From Sphingomonas sp. LR60 (lineage in GTDB: Bacteria; Pseudomonadota; Alphaproteobacteria; Sphingomonadales; Sphingomonadaceae), in NCBI RefSeq assembly GCF_036855935.1, contig NZ_JASPFK010000001.1:2730501-2794500 (forward strand): a DNA stretch of 64,000 nt, written 5' to 3'. Of this stretch, positions 1-10,015 are shown in pieces (the stretch's first letter is position 1; the number at the start of each line of letters is the position of its first letter). The position numbers and the translations under genes were made by a program. The notes below the pieces were generated by a model. The model saw only the letters and a program-made list of their open reading frames with translations. It was not told the origin of the DNA and searched no databases.

Positions 1-327
1 TGATCTCCAGGCTCTCGCGACCGCCATGTTGCGGACGTGACGGGCCAGCGAAGTACTGCGGCCTCAGAGGCCGGAGCATCCTTCCTCATGCATCAGTCGC
101 CGTAGCCACCGACTCGGACAGCGCGTTCTTTCCGAGTCGCAAGACCACGGGGTCGCGCCACAAAATATCAAACGTGGAACACGCATAGTAGATTCATCGA
201 GTATAGTTAACAGTCATTAAAACGTGTTCTCCCATTATACTTCGGTCGTAGTCTACGGCATCTTAACCTCAACCGTTTCAATTTGTTAACCAGCGAACGA
301 GATCCCCGTGGAATTGCTCAGACGGGG
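1..327. other. Non-coding stretch upstream of the adhesin gene
   Basis: I see no convincing gene here. The second half is AT-richer than the surroundings and probably holds the promoter of the adhesin gene that follows. No confident -35/-10 pair or operator could be assigned. Confidence 0.4.
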
Positions 328-333
328 ATGAAT

Positions 334-3300
334 ATGTCTGTTGGGATTTACGGTCCGCGTGAAATTGTTCGACGCCGGCTTCGTCATACCACCTGCCTCA
401 CGCTTCTCGCGGGCGCGGCCGCCTTGCAGCCTACGCAATCTGCTGCTCAGTTACTGAGCCTGTCGGGTCTGTCCGACAGCCTGAATGCGCTGGGCACCAC
501 GGTGAGTGCGCAGGGCACGCAGATCACGGCGACGACCAATCTCGCCAATACGCTCAACACCAGCGTCAACACGCTGAACACGACGATTGCGAACCAAGCC
601 TCGACACTGCTGTCGGTCCAGACCGCGACCACTGCGAACACCAGCAACCTCGCGACGGTAACCGCCTCCGTCAACCAGCAGCAGACCCAGCTTACCGCCA
701 ACACGAGCCTGCTCAACACCGTCACATCGGGGCTTGGCACGCTCGGGTCCACCTTGGCGACGCAGGGCACGACGCTTCAGGGCCTACAGACCACCGTCGC
801 CGGCAATGTCTCGAACCTCGCCACGCTGTCGACCAGCGTCGGTCAGCAAGGTACGCAGCTCACCGCCAACACCAACCTGCTCGGCACGGTGAACGCTGGC
901 CTTGGCGCGCTTACCTCGACCGTGACGACGCAGGCGAACACGCTTCAGGGTCTGCAGGCAACAGTTACGGGCAACGTCGCCGACGTCGCGACACTGTCGG
1001 CATCGCTCGGCCAGCAGGGCACGCAGCTCACCGCCAACACCAACCTGCTCGGCACGGTGAATGCGGGCCTTGGTGCGCTCACCTCGACCGTGACGACGCA
1101 GGCGAACACGCTTCAGGGTTTGCAGGCAACCGTGACAGGCAACGTCGCCGACGTCGCGACACTGTCGGCATCGCTCGGCCAGCAGGGCACGCAGCTCACC
1201 GCCAACACCAACCTGCTCGACACGGTGAACGCTGGCCTCGGCGCGCTCACCTCGACGGTGACGACGCAAGCGAACACGCTTCAGGGTTTGCAGGCGACCG
1301 TCTCGGGCAACGTCGCCGACGTTGCGACGCTGTCGGCATCGATCAACCAGCAGGACGCGCGGATCACCGCCAACCTGGGCGCGCTCGACACGCTCGGCGC
1401 CGGGGTGACGGCGCTCACCGGGACGGTTACCGGCCAGGGCCAGACGCTGCAGTCCTTGGGGAATACCGTCGGCACCCTTGCGGGCGACGTGCTTTCGGCA
1501 GGAACGCAGATCGCGCGGCAGGCGACCGATATCAGCGCGCTTCAGGCCAGCGTCGGCGCCAACGTCGGCGATGTCGCAGCGCTGCGCGCGACACTTGGCA
1601 CGACCGGCAGCGACGTCACCGACCTTCAGACGCAAGTGAGCGATCATGAGGTGCGCATCACCGCCAACACCGCGCAGCTCGGAACGCTTGGCACCACCGT
1701 CGGAACGCAGGGCGCGACGCTGACGCAGCAGGGCAGCGATCTCGCGACGGCCGCCGCCAACATCGCCAGCCTGCAAGGTCTCGTGTCCACGCAAGCCGGC
1801 ACGCTCGGTATTTTGGGCTCCACCGTAGCGGCGCAGGGCACGCTCCTCGGCGACCAGGATCTCGCGGATCACCGCCAACGCCAACGCGATCCTGTCGCTG
1901 CGCAACATGACCGTGAGCGGCAACGCCAGCCCGATGCAATATACGACGCCTGTGGCGCCGACCGTCGCGACGACCACGGCAACCAATGACGTCGCCGTGC
2001 TGGGTGGACAGCCCGGCCCGGTGCGTGTGCACAACGTCGCGGCCGGTCAGATCGCGGCAGGGTCGACGGACGCCGTCAATGGCGGCCAGTTGCATGACGT
2101 CGGTGAGCAGATCAACGACCTCGCCGCGGCAACGGTGCAGTATGACGACCAGACGCACACGCGCATCACGCTGGGTGGCGGCAATTCCGCGCCCGTGTTG
2201 CTCGCCAATGTCGCGCCCGGAACGATTGCGCCTGGCTCGACCGAAGCGGTCAATGGCGGCCAGCTCGCCGACACGAACGCGACCGTCGCGACCCTGCGGG
2301 GCGACGTGACGAATCAGGCCAGCGATCTCGCGAGCGCGCGGTCCGGTCTCGCCGCACTCGGCACGACGATCACGGCGCAGGGCGTGCTGCTGGGTTCCAA
2401 TGCGGATGCGATCGCGGCGCTGCGCAGCGATGCCGAGCGCGGCGCGATCGGTCCGGTGCGCTACTCGAACCCGGCGACCCCGACCGTGCCGAACGGCGGC
2501 ACCGTCACGCAGAGCCTGGCGCTTGTCGGTCGCGATCCGTCACCGGTCGCCCTTCACAACGTCGCAGATGCGCAACTGTCGAGCGGATCGACCGACGCCG
2601 TCAACGGCGGGCAATTGTTCGCGCTGGCGCAGAGCTACCAAGGATTGAGCGATCTCGCGGTTCGCTACGATGATCCGGCACGCGCGGCGGTGATGTTCGG
2701 TGCCGCTGGCACGCCGGTTACGCTCCGCAATATCGCCGCAGGAACGCTCGCGGCGGGTTCTAGTGACGCCGCCACGGCAGGGCAGCTGTTCGATACGAAC
2801 CAGAATGTCGGCACGTTGACCAACGTCGCGGCTCTCCAGGCGGGCTTGATCGGTGCGATCGACGCGCGGCTCGGCGGCGTGGCACAGGATTTGGGACAGC
2901 TCGGCACCGCACTCGACACCGGCGCGCGTGGGCCGGTACGCTACAGCGACGCTGCGACCCCCAATGTGCCGAACGGTGGCCTGCTCTCGCAGGACCTCAC
3001 GCTCGTCGGCGCGGGCAGCGGCGCGGTCCGCTTGCACGGCGTCGCTGACGGCATGGTCGCCGCAGGCTCGTTCGACGCGGTCAATGGCGGCCAGCTCTAT
3101 TTCGCCGGCAATGCCGTGGCGAACGCACTGGGAAGCGGCTTCCGCTACAATCCAGCGAGCGGCTTTTCGGGCAACTTTACCTTCAAGGGTCAATCCTACG
3201 GCTCCGTTCAGTCGGTATTCGGCGCGATCGAGACGTCGCTGACTGCGGTGCAGGTTTCGCCGGGCGGAGGGACGGGCACTATCCCGGACACCGCCCCCGT

Positions 3301-5182
3301 CGGTACCAAGTACTTCCGCGCGAATTCAACGATGATCGACAGCGCGGCCGAGGGGTTCGACTCGACGGCGATCGGGCCGGCATCGACCTCGTCCGGAGAA
3401 GCCGCGATCGCCGTTGGCCGCAATGCCATTGCTGGCGGCACAAGCTCGGTCGCGATCGGCGACGGCGCGAAGGCAATGGACGGCAAGGCGGTGTCGATCG
3501 GCTTGGGCAACATCGCCTCCGGCGACGGCGCGGTCGCGATCGGCGATCCCAACTACGCCACTGGCGCGGGCGCGACCGCGCTCGGCAAGGACAACAACGC
3601 GACAGGGATCGGCGCGATCGCGCTCGGCCACGTCAACGTTGCGAGCGGGGACGGTAGCACCGCGATCGGATCGACCAACCAGGCGAGCGGGCTCGGTGCC
3701 TCCGCCCTCGGCTTCACCAACGTCGCTTCGGGCACCGGCGCCATCGCCATCGGCACGAACAACAGCGCGACCGGGGATGGCACGCTCGCCATCGGTTCGA
3801 ACGTCGTCACCAGCGCGACGGACACGCTTGCGATCGGCAACACGGCGAGCGCGCAAGGTGCGCGGGCGGTCGCGATCGGCAATATGGCCGCCGCGACGGC
3901 GACCTACGCGGCGGCCTTCGGCTTCAATGCGGAAGCGCGCGACTCCTACTCGACCGCCGTCGGTACGGTGGCGCATGCGCAGGGCTTCGGCTCGACGGCG
4001 GTCGGCACGCTGGCCAGCGCGAGCGGCTTTGCGACAAGCGCCATCGGTTCGGGCGCCATCGCCGACAAGGAAGGCAGCGTCGCGCTCGGCTCGGCATCGC
4101 AGACGGTCCGCGGCGCCGTCAGCGGCTACACCGCCTTTGGCGTCAGTGGGTTCCAGCAGTCGCTCGGCGAGGTCGCGATCGCGCGCAACGTCTCGTACCT
4201 CAATCCCACCGACAACAGCTATTCGCCGGTCGGCAACCGCCAGATCACCGGCGTGGCAGCCGGCTCGGCGGAGACCGACGCGGTCAATGTCGCCCAGTTG
4301 CGGGGCGTGTCGGGCACGATGGGAGCGGCGTTCGTCGCCGGCTTCGGCGGCGGGGCAAGCTACGACGGCACGAGCGGCGCGCTGGCCGCACCACGCTACA
4401 CGCTCAACGGCGTCACGTACTCCAACGTCGGCGACGCGCTTCAGGCGATCAACGCACGACTGAGTGGCAGCGACGCGGTTCCGCCGAGCGCACCGCCAGT
4501 CGGGATCCCTGACAACACCTCGCCGACCCAGGAACCCGTCGTCGGCCCGAACCCGACACCGGGCCCGACCGGAGGCGAGACCGGTGGTGGCACGAGCCCT
4601 CAGCTCGCCGCGACCACGACGCGGGTCGCTGCCGTCGAGACGCGGGTGAACTCTGTCGAAACGCGGGTGAACTCGGTCGAGACGCGCGTGAGCACGGTCG
4701 AAACCAAGGCCGACGAGGCCATCGCCGCAAGCAGCCGCTCGATCCAGTATGATGGCGACGGGAAAACCTCGATCACGCTGGACGGCGACAAGCCGGTGGC
4801 GCTCCACAATCTGGCACCGGGCACGGCAGACACCGATGCGGTCAACGTCGCGCAGCTGAACGGCGCAATGGGTGCCGCGATCGATGCCGCCAACAGCTAC
4901 ACCGATCAGCGCGTCGCGGCGCTCTCGTTCGATCTCAGCCGCGTCAACCGCGATGTCAGCGCAGGGGTCGCCGGTGCGATGGCAATGGCCGGGATGCCGC
5001 AGCCATTCGAGGAGGGCAAGAGCATGTTCTCGCTCGGCGCAGGCACCTTCCGGGGTCAGTCGGCGGTCGCGATGGGCGTGTCGCGCATCATGACCGATGG
5101 CCATACCATCGTGAAGCTCGGCGCCACGTACAACAGCCGCAAGAGCCTCGGTGCCAACGTCGGCATCGGGTACCAGTTCTGA
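334..5182 (+). pseudogene. YadA-like trimeric autotransporter adhesin, frameshifted
   Basis: Surface adhesin of the trimeric autotransporter (type Vc) class. After a signal-like segment ending near QSAAQ comes a long Thr/Ser/Asn-rich coiled region (to about base 1850), neck-like motifs AGSTDAVNGGQL, a YadA head of repeated AIG units (about 3360-4200), a short coiled coil of VETRVNS repeats, and a C-terminal YadA anchor ending GYQF. The reading frame shifts by one base near 1858-1868: the first frame runs to 1989, the second continues upstream of 1907 as SRITANANAILSL. Removing one base would give about 1615 residues. The start at 334 is preferred because GGGG lies six bases upstream; 328 is an alternative. 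The break is a real null, a phase switch or a sequencing indel. Confidence 0.85.
850..1353 (+). repeat. Three tandem 168-bp repeats inside the adhesin
   Basis: Units start at 850, 1018 and 1186. Each encodes 56 residues beginning GTQLTANTNLL and containing LGALTSTVTTQANTLQGLQ. The first two are nearly identical; the third diverges in its last part. A more diverged related unit continues on both sides. Such repeats set the length of the stalk and can change by recombination. Confidence 0.9.
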
Positions 5183-5213
5183 GCCGCGCGATGCCGGGCT
5201 ACGGTCAGCAGGC

Positions 5214-5229
5214 GGGTGCCGAGGCACCC
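5214..5229. terminator. Hairpin between convergent genes
   Basis: GGGTGCC, a GA loop and GGCACCC form a perfect 7-bp stem between the end of the adhesin gene and the end of the facing small gene. No T-run follows, so its role as a bidirectional terminator is likely but not certain. Confidence 0.5.
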
Positions 5230-5235
5230 CACCTG

Positions 5236-5496
5236 TCAATCCTGGGCGATCTTGCTCGCCTTGGGCGACCTGTAGCCCGGCAACATGCCCGCGAACGACT
5301 GGGCAAAGGCATGGTGCCGCTCGACCGGAACCGAGGCGACCATCGCATCCGCGATCGCCTTGATCTCGTCCTGCGTCAGCGCGCCGCGGTTGTGGAGGGT
5401 CTGAAGCAGCGCGACGACCCCGATATAGGCGGTGTCGGCCTGGTGCATGACCGCCTCGATCGCCCCGGCGACCTTGTGAACGTCCGCTACCGCCAT
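5236..5496 (-). CDS. Small helical protein of unknown function
   Basis: An 86-residue protein beginning MAVADVHKVAGAIEAVM. It is predicted mostly helical and soluble, with no signal peptide or membrane segment. I do not recognise a family. The start is chosen because a strong ribosome site GGGAGG lies six bases upstream; the reading frame is open six codons further but without a better site. It faces the adhesin gene and lies upstream of, and divergent from, the pilus operon. It could be a housekeeping protein unrelated to either. Confidence 0.6.
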   Translation of the reverse strand: MAVADVHKVAGAIEAVMHQADTAYIGVVALLQTLHNRGALTQDEIKAIADAMVASVPVERHHAFAQSFAGMLPGYRSPKASKIAQD

Positions 5497-5694
5497 GTGC
5501 CCTCCCGCTTGCAACTCAACTTCACAATACGTGCCGCATCGTCACTGCTCAATCGAGCCGAACAACAATCGACTGCCAACCCTTAGACCTTGGTCGAAGC
5601 GCCACCGATCACAACCGGCTTGTTAAGCACGATCAACTAGCCCGGATAGCGACCAAGCCCGACCACCATCGTGCGTATCTTGGAGGATACTGCC

Positions 5695-6258
5695 ATGATC
5701 CATGTTATTTCTACACGACTTCCCCGCCTCGCGAGCAAGTTCGTCGCCTGCTTTACCTTGATCGCCGCCGTGCCGGCAGGCGCGTCGACGCAGGGCAGCC
5801 TGGGCGCGACCTCGACCGGGACGGTGACGATCACCGCCAGCGTCGCCAATCGCGCGCAGATCACCGGGCTGAGCGATGTCGCCTTCACCAACGTCGATCC
5901 GGCCAGTGCGGCAACCTTGTCGCAGAGCAACTGCGTCTGGAGCAACACCGCCAACAAGGGCTACAGCATCACCGCCACCGGCAGCGGCACCAGTGGGGCG
6001 TTCACGCTCGCCAACGGCAGCGTGAACGTGCCCTATAGCGTGCAGTGGAACGCGAGCGGCGGACAGGCCAGCGGCACCGCCCTGACTGCGGGAACCGCGC
6101 TGGCGGGCATGATCAGCACCGCTGCCAATCCGACGTGCAGCACCGGGGCGGCGAACACGTCGAGCCTCATCATCTCGATCGCTGCAACCAACCTTCAGGG
6201 CATGACCTCGGCGGCGAGCTACACGGGCTCGCTGACGCTGCTCGTCACCCCGCAATAA
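5695..6258 (+). CDS. SCPU-domain pilin (spore coat U family), first copy
   Basis: Secreted pilin subunit of a chaperone-usher fimbria. The 187-residue product has a signal peptide ending near AGAST, then one SCPU domain with a repeated beta pattern (SVANRAQITGLSDVAF, YSITATGSGTSGAF, YSVQWN) and two cysteines (in SNCVWS and NPTCST) that would form the conserved disulfide. It ends in a hydrophobic beta strand SLTLLVTPQ typical of subunits that are completed by donor-strand exchange. The ATG at 5695 follows TTGGAGGA with good spacing. It begins the pilus operon and is the best candidate for the major subunit. Confidence 0.85.
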   Translation: MIHVISTRLPRLASKFVACFTLIAAVPAGASTQGSLGATSTGTVTITASVANRAQITGLSDVAFTNVDPASAATLSQSNCVWSNTANKGYSITATGSGTSGAFTLANGSVNVPYSVQWNASGGQASGTALTAGTALAGMISTAANPTCSTGAANTSSLIISIAATNLQGMTSAASYTGSLTLLVTPQ

Positions 6259-6276
6259 TATCGGGGTGGGTGGGCA

Positions 6277-6741
6277 ATGGCGGCGATCCGGCGTCTTGCT
6301 GCGGCGGCGATGCTGGCGCTCACTGCTCCGGCTTACGCGCAGGGCGTCCAGATCACCGGCCTGAGCGACGTCGCGTTCGGCACAATCGGCAGCTTCGGCA
6401 CCGATCTGGTCCGAAGCCAGTCGATCTGCGCGTTCAGCGGCCTGCTCGGCGGACGTTACTCGGTCACCGCTTCCGGCTCGGGCACGGGCGGCGCATTCAC
6501 ACTGTCGAACGGCGCGGCCGCCCTGCCCTATGAGGTGCAGTGGAACACCACCGCCGGACAGAGTTCGGGCACCGGCCTGACCGCCAATGTCGCGCTCAGT
6601 GGCCAGACCATGCTGCTCAGCTGCCCGGTTCTCCAAACGACCAACACCAGCCTGATCGTGATCCTGCGCGCCGCGCAACTCCACGTGGCCACCGCTGGCA
6701 ATTACAGCGGCACGCTGACCGTCATCCTCGCGGCCAACTGA
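6277..6741 (+). CDS. SCPU-domain pilin, second copy
   Basis: A 154-residue secreted SCPU-domain protein and a paralogue of the preceding pilin: it shares QITGLSDVAFG, YSVTASGSGTGGAF and YEVQWNT. The signal peptide ends APAYAQG. Two cysteines (SICAFS, LSCPVL) match the conserved disulfide, and the last strand is TLTVILAAN. It starts 19 bases after the first pilin and its stop nearly touches the usher start, so the four genes are one transcript. It may be a minor or tip subunit; the sequence does not decide this. Confidence 0.85.
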   Translation: MAAIRRLAAAAMLALTAPAYAQGVQITGLSDVAFGTIGSFGTDLVRSQSICAFSGLLGGRYSVTASGSGTGGAFTLSNGAAALPYEVQWNTTAGQSSGTGLTANVALSGQTMLLSCPVLQTTNTSLIVILRAAQLHVATAGNYSGTLTVILAAN

Positions 6742-6742
6742 C

Positions 6743-9142
6743 ATGCACGCGCGCGTGGTCTGGCGGGTCGTCTGCGCGCTGTTGCTGCTCGCATTGCCGT
6801 GGAGCGCGCGCGCGGCGGACGTTCCGCATGTCACCGCTTCGATGCCCGCCGACTTCGCAGCGCTGGCCACGACGCAGCGCGTGGTTCTCGACGTCTATCT
6901 CGGCGACCGGCGGCTCGGCCAATATCCCGCAGAGGTCGCCAGCGGCGGCGTGCGCCTGCTCGATGCGCAGGCGATTGCGGACAACATACCGGACTTGCTC
7001 GACCCGGCCGCCTTTGTCGCCGCGCTTGCCAGCCCGCTACCGCCGCCTTGCCGCGAGGACGCTTGTCCGCCGATCACCGCCGACTACGATCCCGCCATCT
7101 TCCGCCTTACACTGGCCATCGCCCCGCGCATGCTCGCGGTGCGCGGCGCAACCGCGAATTACCTCGACGACAGCGCCAGCAGCCCGTCGGCAGTGAACAC
7201 GATCGGCGTGGCGGTCGCCGGCGGTGGCGGCAGCGGCACGGCTTATGCGATCCGCAACCGGCTGGTCGCGGGAAACGGAGCACTGCACCTGCTCTCCGAC
7301 CTATCATTGGCGTCGTGGGACGGCGGGCGGCTCGAAACGCTGGCGATCGAGCGCGATCATCGCGACCTGCGCTGGCGCGGTGGTCTCTTCTACGCGCCGG
7401 GTGCCGATTTGATCGGGCGACGACGTATTCTCGGCGTCGGCATCACGACGCAATTCGACACCCGCGCCGACCGCGTCGCGCTCAGTGGCACGCCATTGAT
7501 CGTGTTCCTGACCCAACGGTCGCGCGTCGATCTGTACGTGCAGGGACGATTGGTCGGCTCTCAGGTGTGCGACAGCGGCAATCAGGCACTCGATACCAGC
7601 GGCCTGGCCGACGGCTCCTACCCGGTCGAGTTGCGCATCCAGGAAGCCAGCGGCGCCGTCCGCCTGGAACAGCGCTTCTTCACCAGGAGCGCCGCACTCG
7701 CTCCCGCAGGGCGCGTCATGTTCGACGCGCAATTGGGTGTTCTGGCCAGCGATGGCGGCGGACGACGCATTCCGATCGCCACGGGCGGTGCGCGGGCGCG
7801 GCTGGGATCCCGTCTCGCCTGGGACGCGGCAGTGATGGCCACCCCCTATAACGCCGTGGCGGAAACGGGCCTTTCCTTCCTGACGCCACAGGCGCAGGCG
7901 CGTATCGCCCTGCTTGGTTCTCGCCGCGGCGACTACGGCATGGCGGCCCAGCTGAGTTCCGGTGGCGGAAGCCCGTTCAGCTACAGCCTCGACGCGCGCC
8001 GGGTCCACAGCGTCGACGGAAACGCACTGATCGCCGAAAACGAGGCGAACCGCCTCATCGTCACCTCAATGATGCGCCCCGGCGCTGTGAGCCTACCGGG
8101 TGCCAGCTATACGCAAATGCTCGGCACACTCTCCTATTCGCTCCCGCGCGGGCAGGTCGGACTGTCCGCCTATCTTTTCCGAACTGGTCATGGGCAAACC
8201 GCCTATGCGGTCGGCCCGACTGCGCGCTGGTCGATGTTGCGGCGCGATCGCCTGCAACTCTCGGCCACCGGCCAATACGCCCGCACGCAGCGCGGCGATG
8301 CGATTGCCTTCGGCCTTCAGCTTCAGGTGCTGGGGCCACGCAGCGCACTGGCCACCACGATCGGGGTTCAGCACAGTGCCGAAGGGCGGGCGGCGGTGCC
8401 CGTGATCGAAACGTCGGCCTCGATCCATCGCGACGACTGGCTCGGCGGCGCGGTCGACGCCGGGGCGGTTGTACAGCGCGGTCCGACCGGCGTCGTCATG
8501 CAACTGACCGGCGAGCGGCGCGGTCCGCTCGGCGTCGCCGCGGCGAATGTCACCGGGCGGACCGGTGAAAGCGGTGGGGTGAATTACGGTCTCACCGCCC
8601 AAACGACCCTCGCGCTGACGGGGCGCGGTCTCCGCTTCGGCGCGGCGGGGCAGAATGACAGCGTGCTTGCGATCGCCGTCGCGGGCGACCGCAATGCGAC
8701 TTTCGAATTGCTGGTCGACGAAGCGGTACGCGGCGCCGTGCGCGGCGGGCAGCGCGTGACGCTCGCGGTGCCGCCGTACCGCCGATACCGCGTCCGGCTG
8801 CGCGCGACCGGCAGCGAGTTGATCGCCTTCGACACGCGCATCCGCACCGTGGACGTGTTCCCGGGCAGCGTCGTCGCGCTCGACTGGACCGCCCGGCCGG
8901 TACGCGCGCTCTTCGGAAGGCTGGTCGATCGCAGCGGCATCCCGATCGCCGACGCGGACCTGACCGCCGACGATGCGATCGCCGCCACTGACCCGCACGG
9001 CTACTTTCAGATTCAGGCTTCCATCGACGCGCGCTTGACCGCCCGCACCGCCACCGGGCGCACCTGCACCGTGCGTCTCGCCGCCGCCGAAGATGCCGCC
9101 ACGACCTACACTCGCCTTGGAGACGTTGTATGCCTTTCCTGA
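6743..9142 (+). CDS. Fimbrial outer-membrane usher protein
   Basis: Outer-membrane usher that receives chaperone-bound pilins and assembles and exports the fimbria. The 799-residue product has a signal peptide ending WSARAADV, an N-terminal chaperone-binding region, a long beta-barrel with a plug (the segment VDLYVQGRLVGSQ and DGSYPVELRI is typical of PapC/FimD ushers), and C-terminal domains ending with a cysteine pair (GRTCTVRL and VVCLS). It is slightly shorter than classical FimD (about 850). It starts two bases after the pilin stop and overlaps the chaperone start, so translation is coupled. Confidence 0.92.
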   Translation: MHARVVWRVVCALLLLALPWSARAADVPHVTASMPADFAALATTQRVVLDVYLGDRRLGQYPAEVASGGVRLLDAQAIADNIPDLLDPAAFVAALASPLPPPCREDACPPITADYDPAIFRLTLAIAPRMLAVRGATANYLDDSASSPSAVNTIGVAVAGGGGSGTAYAIRNRLVAGNGALHLLSDLSLASWDGGRLETLAIERDHRDLRWRGGLFYAPGADLIGRRRILGVGITTQFDTRADRVALSGTPLIVFLTQRSRVDLYVQGRLVGSQVCDSGNQALDTSGLADGSYPVELRIQEASGAVRLEQRFFTRSAALAPAGRVMFDAQLGVLASDGGGRRIPIATGGARARLGSRLAWDAAVMATPYNAVAETGLSFLTPQAQARIALLGSRRGDYGMAAQLSSGGGSPFSYSLDARRVHSVDGNALIAENEANRLIVTSMMRPGAVSLPGASYTQMLGTLSYSLPRGQVGLSAYLFRTGHGQTAYAVGPTARWSMLRRDRLQLSATGQYARTQRGDAIAFGLQLQVLGPRSALATTIGVQHSAEGRAAVPVIETSASIHRDDWLGGAVDAGAVVQRGPTGVVMQLTGERRGPLGVAAANVTGRTGESGGVNYGLTAQTTLALTGRGLRFGAAGQNDSVLAIAVAGDRNATFELLVDEAVRGAVRGGQRVTLAVPPYRRYRVRLRATGSELIAFDTRIRTVDVFPGSVVALDWTARPVRALFGRLVDRSGIPIADADLTADDAIAATDPHGYFQIQASIDARLTARTATGRTCTVRLAAAEDAATTYTRLGDVVCLS

Positions 9143-9809
9143 ACCGCCTTGCCGTGGCGCTGTTCGCCTTGGCAATCGTCGACGCGGTCCCCGCGCACGC
9201 CAGCATCGTCCTCAGCCAGGTCGTCGTGGACTTCGCCGCCGACGGCAAGCTGGCGCAGGACATCGAAGTCTCGAACGACAACAAGGAAGTTGCCTATGTC
9301 GCCGTCGAGCCCTTTGAAATCGTCGCTCCCGGCACCCCCAAGAGCGCCGTACCGCCATTGTCGATCCGGAGGTGGGCGGGCTGCTCGTCACGCCGCAGCG
9401 GATCATCCTGCAACCCGGCGAGCGTCGGACCGTGCGGATCGCCGCGATCGGCGCCCGCCGCGCGAACGACCGCGTCTATCGGGTCACGATCAAGCCGGTC
9501 GCCGGCCCCGTCTCGTCGTCGGTCAGCGCGATCAAGCTGCTGGTCGGCTATGACGTGCTGGTGATCCAGCGCCCCGCAACTCCCGCCGCCAGGATTGTCG
9601 GCGACCGCGGGGCCGAGACGCTGATGCTGCGCAACGACGGCAACACCAACGCCGAGCTTTACGACGGCAAGCTGTGTGTCGGTTCGGACTGCCACGCGAT
9701 TCCGTCCAAGCGGCTCTATGCCGGACAATCCTGGTCGCAACCGATCGGGCCCGGGAAGATCACCTACCGCATCACGACTGGCACCAAGACAGAGGTGGTC
9801 GAATATTAA
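9130..9809 (+). pseudogene. Fimbrial periplasmic chaperone, frameshifted
   Basis: Periplasmic chaperone of the PapD-like type that holds pilin subunits before the usher. The first frame gives a signal peptide ending AVPAHASIV and the first strands up to PFEIVAPGTPKSAV. The second frame carries LLVTPQRIILQPGERRTVRI, which is the conserved chaperone core, and continues to the end of domain two. The frames meet near 9350-9360, where one base appears lost; restoring it gives about 226 residues, a normal length. Unlike many SCPU operons, the chaperone is last, after the usher. If the shift is real the pilus would not assemble. Confidence 0.85.
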
Positions 9810-9819
9810 TGTAAGAAAA

Positions 9820-9863
9820 AGCGACGCCGGTCGTGCCACTTCCGGTGGCGCGGACGCGTCGCT
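9820..9863 (+). terminator. Hairpin after the pilus operon
   Basis: AGCGACG at 9820 pairs with CGTCGCT at 9857, with further pairing (GCCAC/GTGGC) inside, followed by CACCTTTCTT. It lies 11 bases after the chaperone stop and is likely the operon terminator. Confidence 0.6.
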
Positions 9864-10015
9864 CACCTTTCTTCGGCTCGAACGTCGCTGCCGTGCCGGA
9901 GCCGGGAACATGGTGTCTCATGCTCCTCGGCTTCGCGTTGATCGGTGGCGCCGTGCGACGATCGCCGCGCCGGACACCCGCGCTGGCGGCGCGAGCGTAG
10001 CGGTGCTGATGCCCG

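Noticed and set aside
784..2034. A 416-residue minus-strand frame opposite the adhesin repeats
   Set aside because: Its repeats are just the reverse reading of the 168-bp repeats; no start site or domain supports it.
3326..5239. A 637-residue open frame on the minus strand opposite the adhesin
   Set aside because: It mirrors the repeat-rich GC-biased adhesin codons, is Arg/Ala/Asp-rich without any domain, and the plus strand encodes a recognised protein there.
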